A DNA stretch of 13,295 nucleotides, taken from Planctomycetota bacterium. GTDB lineage: Bacteria; Planctomycetota; UBA1135. The position numbers and the translations under genes were made by a program. The stretch lies in contig JALUUN010000200.1 of the NCBI GenBank assembly GCA_027021325.1, forward strand, positions 1 through 13,295. Direction: 5' to 3'. This document shows positions 1 to 6,207 of the stretch, one piece after another; the stretch's first letter is position 1; each line of letters opens with the position of its first letter. The notes under the pieces were generated by a model that saw only the letters and a list, made by a program, of their open reading frames with translations, did no database searches and was not told the origin of the DNA.

Positions 1-582
1 ATCTGCTCCGGCCGCACGCGCCGGCTCCTGGCCAGCCACCTGGGCCCCTTCGAAGACGCCCACATGGGCCGCTCCCGGGTCCTCCAGGACTTCAACGGCG
101 ACGGCCGTGCCGACTTCGCCGCCTGTACGGAGCGCCTCCTCTGGGGGGTGGACGAGGTCGGCGGCTGCTTCATCTACAGCTTCGATCCCCATCTCTTCTC
201 CGACCGCCGGGAACTGAGCGACGCCGCCGGCGGAAGCGTCGTCTTCACCCTGGACTTCCCTGTGGAGGAGGCCGGCAAGGGCTACCTCCTGCTCGCGAGC
301 GCAAGCGGCATGGGCCCGTCCTGGTTCGGGACTCTGGCGGTGCCCCTGACCTGGGACAATATCTTGGGCTTGTCCATTGCCCCGGGACTTCCGGCCTCCT
401 TCTTCACGGGGGCTTCGGGTGTCCTGGATGCTGCCGGGGACGGATCCTCGGTGTTCACGGCCGCTCCAGGCAGCACCGCCTCCTTCATCGGCACCACCTT
501 CCACTTCGCGGCCGTGGTCCTTGAGAGCAGCGGTCTCTGGTCCAGGAGCAGCGCTGCGGTTGGCCTCGAGATCCTGCCATAA
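1..582 (+). CDS. Secreted FG-GAP/VCBS-type repeat protein, C-terminal part (5' truncated)
   Basis: The frame is open from the first base, so the start lies outside the window; 193 codons remain before TAA. Residues 30-39 (DFNGDGRADF) are a calcium-binding FG-GAP/VCBS motif of the beta-propeller type found in exported proteins. Residues from about 95 to the end form a compact domain (GYLLLASASG, then LPLTWDN, GVLDAAGDG) resembling the C-terminal domain at the end of many planctomycete surface proteins; this resemblance is from memory, not a search. No transmembrane segment is seen in the remaining part. The role is probably extracellular binding or structure, but no substrate can be named. The next gene is on the same strand 242 bases on, and is also exported. 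An AT-rich inverted repeat begins at the stop codon. Confidence 0.75.
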   Translation: MCSGRTRRLLASHLGPFEDAHMGRSRVLQDFNGDGRADFAACTERLLWGVDEVGGCFIYSFDPHLFSDRRELSDAAGGSVVFTLDFPVEEAGKGYLLLASASGMGPSWFGTLAVPLTWDNILGLSIAPGLPASFFTGASGVLDAAGDGSSVFTAAPGSTASFIGTTFHFAAVVLESSGLWSRSSAAVGLEILP

Positions 583-600
583 CAATGGATTTCTATTGTT
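581..600 (+). repeat. AT-rich inverted repeat at the end of the FG-GAP gene
   Basis: AACAAT (581-586) and ATTGTT (595-600) are perfect inverted arms around an 8-base spacer. The block overlaps the TAA stop and is conspicuously AT-rich in GC-rich surroundings. No proper T-run follows, so a terminator role is uncertain. Confidence 0.35.
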
Positions 601-649
601 TATGGCACATGCGGCCCCTCCCCTGGCGCCCGCCCATGCCGCCTCTCGG

Positions 650-678
650 CCGGGCGGGACGGGAAACTCCCGCCCCGG
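650..678 (+). repeat. GC-rich inverted repeat between the FG-GAP and M12B genes
   Basis: GGGCGGGA (652-659) pairs perfectly with TCCCGCCC (668-675) across an 8-base loop, and the stem can be extended by two pairs past a one-base bulge. No T-run follows. It could be a factor-dependent terminator for the upstream gene or a leader structure for the protease gene; the sequence does not decide. Confidence 0.4.
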
Positions 679-725
679 AGGCCTGCGGAGCCCTCAGGCT
701 TTCCGCCGATCCTGGACTTGCGGCA

Positions 726-731
726 TAGAAT
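726..731 (+). promoter_or_regulatory. Possible -10 element of the M12B protease gene
   Basis: TAGAAT matches five of six bases of the sigma-70 -10 consensus, about 90 bases before the ATG at 825. No convincing -35 box lies 15-19 bases upstream, so this is a weak call. The same hexamer occurs just before the selenoprotein gene at 5950-5955. Confidence 0.25.
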
Positions 732-824
732 TCCCTTGTCCCCTGAACCATCTTCATGCGACCCCGGCGGAGTCGGCCCCTGGCTCGGCGCCGGGTCCCT
801 ACCCACCCAGGAGATCCCCGACCC

Positions 825-2381
825 ATGAGACCCCTTGCCCTGAGCCTGTGCACGGTTCTGCTTGCGGGGACCGCGTCTGCACAGAGCGGCCTCGATGACC
901 ACTTCATGGACTACACCGTCGTCCAGCTGGACCTGCCGGCCGAAGCCGGCCAGGCCTTCCCGGTCCAGCTGGCCATCGACGGCTTCCCCGTGAATGCCTT
1001 CCTCTACCCCTTCAGCCAGCGCAGCGAGAACTTCCAGGTCCTCGTGCCCCGGGACGGCGAGCTTGTTCCGGTCGAAGTGGACGGCCCCAAGACCTACCGG
1101 GGCGAGTTCGCGGAGCTCCCCGGCTCCCTGATTGCTGTCAGCCTGATCGACGGGCAGCTCGAGGGCTCCATCTGGCTGGGCCAGGATTCGCCGCTCTACG
1201 GCATCATGCCCGCCGACGAGTACGACGCGAGCTTCGGCCCGAAGGCGCATGTGGTCTACCGTGCCAAGGATGCAATCCAGCCCCAGATCACGCAGTGCCC
1301 GGATCCGATCGTCCCGCCGACCCACTGGAAGTACCAGAACGGCAACGGCCAGTCGCAGCAAGGCGGCGGCCAGGGCGGTCAGGTCCACGACCATGACGAC
1401 GACGCCGGCCAGGCTGGCGCCGGCAGCCGCACGCAGTTCGCGGGGCAGAACCTCGAGACCTGCGAGATCGCCTTCGACACCGACTACGAGTACTTCCAGG
1501 ACAACGGCTCGAACGTCCAGGCCACGATTGACGACATCGAGGCTCTGACGAACACCGTCCACGGGTACTACGAGCGCGACGTGGAGATCTGCTACCAGAT
1601 CACCACGATCATCGTGCGCGACAACCCGAACGACCCCTACAGCTCGAACACCTACGACGGAGTCCTGAACGAGTTCGTGAACGAGTGGCGTTCCAACCAG
1701 ACCGGCGTGCAGCGGGACATCGCCCACATGCTTTCCGGGAAGAACGTCGGTGGCGTCATCGGCGTGGCCTACCTCGGTGTCATCTGCGACATGACCTGGG
1801 GCTACGGCGTTACCTGGAACTACACCAACGACCACACCAGCGTCGCCGGTGTCATGGCCCATGAGCTGGGTCACAACTGGGACGCGGACCACTGCAACGG
1901 CGGCTCCTGCAACAACAACTGCAACGACTGCCGCATCATGTGCGCCTGCGTGTGGAGCTGCTGCGGAGACATGACCCAGTTCGGTCAGACCTCCATCAAC
2001 TCCATCACCAACTTCAAGAACTCCCGCAACTGCCTGGATGCCGGCTGCAACACCGGCGGCGGCGGCGGCACCTTCACCCTGCAGAACCCGGTTCCGGGTC
2101 TGGCGGGCCAGGTGAACAGCTTCACCGCCACCAACGCGACCCCGGGCGGCCAGGTCACCTACGCCTGGAGTCTCAGCCAGGGCAGCTCGGCCACGGGCTG
2201 CGGCGCCAACTGGGGCCTTGCCAACGCCCGCATCGGCGGCACCGCCATCGCCGACGGCAGCGGCAACGCCACCCTCAGTGCCAATGTGCCCGCGAACGCG
2301 AGCGGCCGGATCATTCAGCTCCAGGCCCTCGATGACACGACCTGCACCGTGTCGAATGTGATCAGCTGGTTCTTCTTCTGA
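825..2381 (+). CDS. Secreted M12B (reprolysin/ADAM-like) zinc metalloprotease
   Basis: The 518-residue product should hydrolyse peptide bonds outside the cytoplasm. The ATG at 825 is preferred over 756 because it opens directly on a signal peptide (1-19, cleavage after ASA, before Q20) and has AGGAG at 809-813. Residues 25-150 resemble an M12B propeptide. A Gly/Gln stretch followed by His/Asp-rich residues (about 173-198) links to the catalytic domain (about 211-405). That domain carries the full HExxHxxxxxH zinc motif, H346-E347-L-G-H350 with H356, and a Met-turn at M372 inside a Cys-rich segment. A pentaglycine (411-415) leads to a C-terminal domain (416-518) with two cysteines, probably for surface attachment or binding, which ends in an unusual WFFF. 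Substrate unknown; the catalytic class is certain from the motif. Confidence 0.9.
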   Translation: MRPLALSLCTVLLAGTASAQSGLDDHFMDYTVVQLDLPAEAGQAFPVQLAIDGFPVNAFLYPFSQRSENFQVLVPRDGELVPVEVDGPKTYRGEFAELPGSLIAVSLIDGQLEGSIWLGQDSPLYGIMPADEYDASFGPKAHVVYRAKDAIQPQITQCPDPIVPPTHWKYQNGNGQSQQGGGQGGQVHDHDDDAGQAGAGSRTQFAGQNLETCEIAFDTDYEYFQDNGSNVQATIDDIEALTNTVHGYYERDVEICYQITTIIVRDNPNDPYSSNTYDGVLNEFVNEWRSNQTGVQRDIAHMLSGKNVGGVIGVAYLGVICDMTWGYGVTWNYTNDHTSVAGVMAHELGHNWDADHCNGGSCNNNCNDCRIMCACVWSCCGDMTQFGQTSINSITNFKNSRNCLDAGCNTGGGGGTFTLQNPVPGLAGQVNSFTATNATPGGQVTYAWSLSQGSSATGCGANWGLANARIGGTAIADGSGNATLSANVPANASGRIIQLQALDDTTCTVSNVISWFFF

Positions 2382-2404
2382 TCCGTTCCGGGCCTCGTGC
2401 CCTG

Positions 2405-2434
2405 ACGGCCCCGCGGTCCTGGCCGCGGGGCCGT
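2405..2434. terminator. Strong hairpin, shared terminator between convergent genes
   Basis: A perfect 12-bp stem (2405-2416 with 2423-2434) closes a 6-base loop, 23 bases after the protease stop and 43 bases before the end of clpS on the other strand. Plus-strand transcripts read TCCCCTTT after the stem, a weak U-tract. The position between converging genes fits a bidirectional terminator. Confidence 0.7.
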
Positions 2435-2477
2435 TCCCCTTTGCCCCGGCTGCTGGACCGGTGCCGCCCGCGCCCCT

Positions 2478-2795
2478 TCAGTCCAGGGGTTCGAGGCAGG
2501 CGGTCATGGAACCGGCGCAGCGGGCGATGCGCGGGTCCGGTCCCCAGGCGTGGATGCGCTCCTGATGGAACTCGGCCTGTTCCCGGGGCCCGGTGAACAC
2601 GACGGAGGCCCCGGTCGTGTCCACCTCCCGGGCGTGCTCCCAGGCTTCGGTCGCGGACATCCCGAGGATCCGGGTGAGCATGGTGACGACGTATTCGTAG
2701 CTGTGGTCGTCGTCGTCCAGAAGGATCAACTGCCAGCGAGGCGCGAGCTGCGTATGCGGCAGAGCCTCAGGCTCGGCGGCGGGGGAGAAGGGCAC
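2478..2795 (-). CDS. clpS: ClpS-like adaptor of the Clp protease, divergent pocket
   Basis: A 105-residue cytoplasmic protein of the ClpS family, which binds ClpA/ClpC and delivers proteins with destabilising N-terminal residues (N-degrons) for degradation. The core from W21 follows the ClpS pattern: WQLILLDDDD, then EYVVTML, the central helices, TGASVV and a final CLEP strand. Aligned by eye with E. coli ClpS, pocket residues N34-D35-D36 become D27-D28-D29, gatekeeper M40 becomes Y33 and H66 becomes D59. The specificity may therefore differ, although such variants appear common in planctomycetes (recalled, not searched). The start is a GTG with AGGAT eight bases upstream; no nearby ATG fits. 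No clpA or clpC lies in the window. It is preceded by a structured non-coding region and shares a terminator with the M12B gene. Confidence 0.85.
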   Translation of the reverse strand: MPFSPAAEPEALPHTQLAPRWQLILLDDDDHSYEYVVTMLTRILGMSATEAWEHAREVDTTGASVVFTGPREQAEFHQERIHAWGPDPRIARCAGSMTACLEPLD

Positions 2796-3115
2796 GCTGC
2801 GATCCTAACCTGCGGGCGCGGCACCGGCACCCGGGCGGCGGCCCGGTGCAGCGGGCAAAGCAAAGAGCGGGACCGCGCTTGCGCTCGATCCCGCCCAGGT
2901 CTCGCAAGGAGACCGTTGCCTCAGAGTCTCAGTAAGTCCAACCCATGTCGTCCGGGAGGCTCCCTCCCAGCGGAGCACTCCCGCGACACGCTTCCACTAT
3001 ACCCCGTCCGGAGATCTCGGGGGCCTTTCCCGGCGCGAGGCCGCAGGCCCCGGATCCGGGCCGGGGCCGCAGCCCGATCCATCGCCAGACAAGAGGGTTA
3101 CGGCCGGCCTCAGGC
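2796..3115 (-). other. Non-coding stretch with a hairpin series upstream of clpS
   Basis: No credible gene is seen here. Read on the minus strand it contains a -10-like TATAGT (3001-2996), then a hairpin with GGGAGG/CCTCCC arms (2954-2968), then GGTCTC/GAGACC arms (2898-2914), then a terminator-like hairpin (2867-2894) with a T-rich tail, and a GC-rich hairpin (2827-2849) close to the clpS start. GTCTC at 2926-2930 could pair with the 2909-2913 arm instead, a choice of structures typical of attenuators. It may be a clpS leader, a small RNA gene or the terminator region of the zinc-ribbon gene upstream. Confidence 0.35.
2856..2894 (-). terminator. Rho-independent terminator candidate, minus strand
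   Basis: On the minus strand an 8-bp stem (2894-2887 with 2874-2867, one U-G pair) encloses a 12-base loop that can form a further 3-bp stem. It is followed directly by TCTTTGCTTTG, a T-rich tail. It would end transcription from the zinc-ribbon gene or from a short RNA starting near 2990, before clpS. Confidence 0.5.
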
Positions 3116-4243
3116 TCAGCCCCGAGTCCGGAGCAGCGCCAGGAGGCCCAGGCCGGCGGCGGCCAGGAGGAGGAACGCCGCGAGGATCCGCGGCCAGCTC
3201 CAAGGGGCGCGGCCGACGACGCGGCCGTTCTGGCCGTTCACGAGGACGGTGTAGACCTCGCCGCGGTAGGAGTACTGGATGCTCCAGACCGGCAGCAGGA
3301 GGTGCTTCCAGCGCACCTCCCGGATGCGGTTGTGGACGCGGAGGAAACGGTGCGTGTCCCCCGGCACGTCGCCGGCGCAGCGCTCCTCCTGCACCGACTC
3401 CACCCGCCGCTGACCTGCGCGCCAGGCCTCTTCCAGACCGACGGCATACTCCTCGGCGCGCCATCCGGCGAGGTACTCCGGCCGGTAGGGAACCAGGGCC
3501 GAAAGGTCGTACTCGCCGAGCTCTTCCAGGAGCGCCGGCGGCAGGCCGGCGGAGGCCGGGATCAGGAGGTCGTCGAAGAGGTCGTCGCGCTCGCCCCAGG
3601 CGGGCACCCAGCGGATGCGGCGCTCGCGCCGCATCCGCACCCGCGGCCTGCCGTTGACGGTCACCGTGTGGGGGACGGTGACGTAGTAGTAGTAGCCTGC
3701 GTCGGCGGACCACTCCGAATGCACGGCGCAGTCGAAGGTCCAGAAGGGGACGTACACGCCGGTAGCGTCGAAGTCCTTCAGCCGCTTCAGGGCGGCCGGC
3801 CGGAACCAGAGCCCGCGCAGCCAGCGCCGGAAGGCCCGAACGGCCTGCTCGCGGCCGAGGTCCAGGGGGATCAGGGACTCGGGCCGCAGGACCTCCCGGT
3901 TCGCCTCCTGGGCCAGGACCTGGGGCGAGCCGCAGTACACGCAGCGTTCCGCGGTGGAGCGCTCCGCGAAGGTGACCCGGGCCCCGCAGTTGCCGCAGCG
4001 GGCGACGCGCAACCCCTCCGCGGCCAGGCCGCGGCGCAGCCCGGCCGCCGCCGCCAGGGGACGTTCCAGGATCGTGCCCTCGGCGCGGGGAACGGGCTTC
4101 ACCTGGCCGCACCAGGCACAGCTCAGCGCATCGGCCTCCGGATCCCAGGTCATGGAAGCACCGCAGCCGTCGCAGGGGAACTCCACCCTCGGGCTCTCGG
4201 CCTCGGTCTCCGTTGCCTTCACCGGGGGTTCCTGGTCCTTCAT
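3116..4243 (-). CDS. Double zinc-ribbon protein with C-terminal membrane helix, partner of SPFH protein
   Basis: The product of 375 residues has two TFIIB-like zinc ribbons at the N-terminus: C24/C27 with C42/C45 and C83/C86 with C101/C104. A large central domain (about 115-345) is rich in aromatic residues and contains VPFWTFDC, the YYYYV run and VNGQNGRVVGRAPWSW. One membrane helix (353-371) with a short basic tail (RTRG) ends the protein, so the ribbons probably face the cytoplasm. Proteins of this architecture are often mislabelled as primosomal helicase because of the ribbons, but no helicase motif is present. The ATG at 4243 is chosen because the 20 residues before it in the longer frame look non-coding; no strong ribosome site supports either start. 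It diverges from the SPFH gene across 80 bases. Biochemical role unknown. Confidence 0.75.
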   Translation of the reverse strand: MKDQEPPVKATETEAESPRVEFPCDGCGASMTWDPEADALSCAWCGQVKPVPRAEGTILERPLAAAAGLRRGLAAEGLRVARCGNCGARVTFAERSTAERCVYCGSPQVLAQEANREVLRPESLIPLDLGREQAVRAFRRWLRGLWFRPAALKRLKDFDATGVYVPFWTFDCAVHSEWSADAGYYYYVTVPHTVTVNGRPRVRMRRERRIRWVPAWGERDDLFDDLLIPASAGLPPALLEELGEYDLSALVPYRPEYLAGWRAEEYAVGLEEAWRAGQRRVESVQEERCAGDVPGDTHRFLRVHNRIREVRWKHLLLPVWSIQYSYRGEVYTVLVNGQNGRVVGRAPWSWPRILAAFLLLAAAGLGLLALLRTRG

Positions 4244-4323
4244 CGCAGACGCGCCTATCTTGAGCGTAGCAGTCCCGGACGGGCCAGGACGCCGGCCCTC
4301 CACCCCTCATCAGGAGCAGCAGC
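4244..4323. promoter_or_regulatory. Divergent promoter region of the zinc-ribbon and SPFH genes
   Basis: These 80 bases must hold the start signals for both divergent genes. The SPFH gene has AGGAG at 4312-4316, seven bases before its ATG. No clear -35/-10 pair was recognised for either direction. Confidence 0.4.
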
Positions 4324-5448
4324 ATGGGAGTTCTCGACTGGTTCAAGCGCGGCGTGGGCGAGATGATGGTCGCCCGGCCGGACGACGCCAAGGCGCATGT
4401 CGTCTGGAAGCACCCGGACCCGACCATCCCCATGAAGTCCCAGCTCACGGTGGAGTCGGACGAGGTGGCGGTCTTCTTCCGGGACGGGAAGATCCAGGCG
4501 GTCCTGCCGCCGGGGCGACACACCCTGGACAGCTCCAACCTGCCGTTTCTGTCGAACCTCATCGACAGCTTCACCGGCGGCAACGTCTTCATCGCCGAGG
4601 TCTTCTTCGTCTCGACCCGTGAGCACCCGGGGGTGAAGTTCGGCGGCCGCGTCGGCCACGTCGAAGATCCCAAGAGCGGCGTGCCCGCCGAACTCCTGGT
4701 GCACGGCGAGTTCGCCTTCCGCGTCGAGAACCCCGAACGCCTCATCACCGGCCTCGTCGGCATGGGCCGGACCGAGCCCTGGCTGGTGCGCTCCTGGATG
4801 AAGGAGCAGGTCCTCAAGGTCATCCGCGACCGCATCGGCGAGCTCCTGGTCAAGAACAAGTGGCCGCTTCTGGACGTGACCTCGGGAGCCTATACGGAGG
4901 AGGTCGAGCAGGAGGTCCTCGCCGGCCTGCAGCAGCATGTCCAGCCCTACGGCATCCAGATCGTGCGCCTGGGCAACTTCGTCGTCGGCATGGACGAGGA
5001 GGATGCTGTCACCCTCAAGCGCCTCTACACCGACGCCGCCTACCTGCGTACGGTCGGCGGTGTCGGCGCCTACAAGGAGTTTGCCGCGGGCAAGGCGCTC
5101 CTGGGCGCCGGCGAGGGCATGGCCGAGGGGGGAGGAAGCGCCGGCGGCGAGGCGGCCGGCGGCCTCCTGGGCGGCGCCGGCCTCGGGGTCGGCATCGGCC
5201 TGGCGCAACTGCTGGTCCAGGACCACCGCGGCGGCCACACCCTGGCGCCGGCCGCACCGGGCCTGCGCTGCCCCGCCTGCCAGGCGGTAGTGCCGCCGGG
5301 ACGCTTCTGCAGCGCCTGCGGCCAGAGCCTGGAGGCACCGGCGGCCGAGGCTGCTGCCCGCGAAGCCTTCTGCTCGGGCTGCGGCAGTCCCCTGGCGCCG
5401 GATGCGCGCTTCTGCGGCCAGTGCGGCCGGGCCCGCGAGGGCGGCTGA
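4324..5448 (+). CDS. SPFH/band-7 domain protein with two C-terminal zinc ribbons (YdjI-like)
   Basis: A 374-residue protein of the SPFH (stomatin/prohibitin/flotillin) superfamily, in the branch often annotated as virion core protein or YdjI-like. Residues about 30-250 form the SPFH domain: a strand-rich start (VAVFFRDGKIQAVLPPGRHTL), then EVFFVSTRE, then helices leading to QPYGIQIVRLGNFVV. After a Gly/Ala-rich segment (about 265-300, GGLLGGAGLGVGIG, which may touch the membrane), two zinc ribbons follow: C316/C319 with C329/C332 and C350/C353 with C364/C367. There is no signal peptide; it probably oligomerises on the cytoplasmic face of a membrane. The start is fixed by AGGAG seven bases upstream. 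The divergent neighbour also has zinc ribbons plus a membrane helix and may anchor it (inference). In Bacillus, related genes belong to envelope-stress operons. Confidence 0.85.
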   Translation: MGVLDWFKRGVGEMMVARPDDAKAHVVWKHPDPTIPMKSQLTVESDEVAVFFRDGKIQAVLPPGRHTLDSSNLPFLSNLIDSFTGGNVFIAEVFFVSTREHPGVKFGGRVGHVEDPKSGVPAELLVHGEFAFRVENPERLITGLVGMGRTEPWLVRSWMKEQVLKVIRDRIGELLVKNKWPLLDVTSGAYTEEVEQEVLAGLQQHVQPYGIQIVRLGNFVVGMDEEDAVTLKRLYTDAAYLRTVGGVGAYKEFAAGKALLGAGEGMAEGGGSAGGEAAGGLLGGAGLGVGIGLAQLLVQDHRGGHTLAPAAPGLRCPACQAVVPPGRFCSACGQSLEAPAAEAAAREAFCSGCGSPLAPDARFCGQCGRAREGG

Positions 5449-5451
5449 GCC

Positions 5452-5760
5452 TCAGCCCTCGGCGAGACCGCAGAGGCAGGGATCGGGATCCCGCAGCAGG
5501 ACCTCTTCGGTCCGGAGTTCCCGGCGGCCGCGGGGCAGCACCCAGCCGAAAAGGCTGGCGTGGTGACAGCGGCGGCGCCGGCGGCGCGGGGCGGGGGCCG
5601 GGAGACCGCGCTGGGCAGCCAGGAGGCGGCGGGAACGGTCCTCCAGGACCCCCTGGTTCTCTTCCTCGGGGGGCTTGCGGAGGGCCACGGTGCGGCCGGA
5701 GCCGAGGAGCAGCGGCAGGGCGCGGAGGCCGGCGCGGGAGTCGAGGCGGACGCGGATCAT
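5452..5760 (-). CDS. Small protein of unknown function
   Basis: A reading frame of 102 residues on the minus strand, converging on the SPFH gene with three bases between the stop codons. It is called because third positions are almost all G or C and because the composition is protein-like (Trp, Phe, His and Cys are present). Visible features are a start MIRVRLDSRAGLRALPLLLG, a run of six arginines, then CHHASLFGWVLPRGRR and a C-terminal DPDPCLCG. The Cys/His residues (CHH, CLC) could bind a metal. No family was recognised. The ATG at 5760 has no ribosome site; a GGAGG seven bases before another ATG at 5788 leads into a different, Pro/Arg-rich frame. The true start is therefore uncertain, and a plus-strand frame competes over the same bases. 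Confidence 0.4.
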   Translation of the reverse strand: MIRVRLDSRAGLRALPLLLGSGRTVALRKPPEEENQGVLEDRSRRLLAAQRGLPAPAPRRRRRRCHHASLFGWVLPRGRRELRTEEVLLRDPDPCLCGLAEG

Positions 5761-5904
5761 GGCGGGGGAGGCCCGGGGGCCGCCTTCATGATCGGCCCTC
5801 CGCGAGAAAAAGACAGGGGGTTTCGGTAACGGAAGGCGCCCGGGCGGCGTTGAAAGGAAAGCAGCATCCTGCCCGGGCAAGTGCGGAGCGGGGCCGCTGC
5901 GGGC

Positions 5905-5961
5905 CCTTCGGGGCCGGAATCCGGCCCTGGAACTTCCTCCTTCGGGGCCTAGAATCCGGCC
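5905..5961 (+). repeat. Imperfect 22-23 base tandem repeat before the selenoprotein gene
   Basis: Two nearly identical units, 5905-5926 and 5939-5961, share the blocks CCTTCGGGGCC and GAATCCGGCC with a 34-base period. The second copy ends at the base before the start codon and contains TAGAAT. It may be an operator or a small duplication. Confidence 0.5.
5950..5955 (+). promoter_or_regulatory. Possible -10 element for the selenoprotein gene
   Basis: TAGAAT (five of six matches to TATAAT) lies six bases ahead of the ATG at 5962. If used, the transcript would start at or very near the ATG, i.e. leaderless, which agrees with the absence of a ribosome site. The -35 match (TGGAAC, 5928-5933) is poor. 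Confidence 0.3.
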
Positions 5962-6201
5962 ATGCACGTCTCCATCGAGTACTGCGTCCAGTGAAACTAC
6001 CACCCCAAGGCGGCCGGTCTGGCCGCCGAACTCCGGGAGGCCCTCGCCGTGGAGCCCGAACTCCTCGAGGGCCGGGGTGGCATCTTCGACGTCCGTGTGG
6101 ACGGCGAGCTGGTCTTCAGCAAGCACGCCGAGGGGGACCGCTTCCCCGAGCCCGGCGAGGTCGTGGAGCGGATCCGCAAGCGCCAGGCCCCCTCTGCCTG
6201 A
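5962..6201 (+). CDS. SelW/Rdx-family selenoprotein (in-frame TGA at 5992-5994 = Sec11)
   Basis: A 79-residue thioredoxin-fold protein of the Rdx (SelW/SelT/SelH-like) family, small redox proteins working through a CxxC or CxxU pair near the N-terminus. The frame reads MHVSIEYCVQ, TGA, then NYHPKAAGLAAEL and continues to TGA 6199-6201. With TGA read as selenocysteine the motif is C8-V-Q-U11 followed by N-Y-x-P, exactly where family members have CxxC or CxxU. The second half (GGIFDVRVDGELVFSKH, then RFPEPGEVV) is the conserved SelW core, so the gene continues through the TGA. An in-frame TAG at 5950 limits the start to 5962. No ribosome site is visible. A SECIS-like hairpin follows the TGA. Ordinary gene prediction would miss or truncate this gene. 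A ThuA-like gene follows after six bases. Confidence 0.9.
6003..6037 (+). promoter_or_regulatory. Bacterial SECIS-like element for Sec11
   Basis: GGCGGCC (6009-6015) and GGCCGCC (6021-6027) form a perfect 7-bp stem with loop GGTCT. The loop starts 21 bases after the TGA, within the roughly 16-37 base spacing of bacterial SECIS elements, and begins with G as the known bSECIS consensus requires. CCC (6003-6006) and GGG (6035-6037) could make a lower stem. It should bind SelB carrying Sec-tRNA. Confidence 0.8.
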
Positions 6202-6207
6202 GGCCGC

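Noticed and set aside
756..824. Earlier start for the M12B protease at 756
   Set aside because: It would add an Arg/Pro-rich stretch before a perfect signal peptide; the ribosome site at 809-813 serves the ATG at 825.
600..1892. Long minus-strand open frame of 430 codons opposite the M12B gene
   Set aside because: It is antisense to a protein with an intact zinc-protease motif and signal peptide; its Val/Gly/Asp-rich composition is typical of GC-rich antisense frames.
2865..2915. tRNA T-arm-like sequence (CTCGATCCCGC) on the plus strand
   Set aside because: No T-loop consensus, acceptor stem or anticodon arm could be assembled; the arms are better explained as a minus-strand terminator.
5678..5788. 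Minus-strand start at 5788 with an excellent GGAGG
   Set aside because: It opens a Pro/Arg-rich frame different from the credible small protein and has no protein-like features.
5962..5994. Reading the TGA at 5992 as a true stop, i.e. a ten-residue peptide or a pseudogene
   Set aside because: The frame stays open and conserved after the TGA, the TGA is at the catalytic position, and a SECIS-like hairpin follows.
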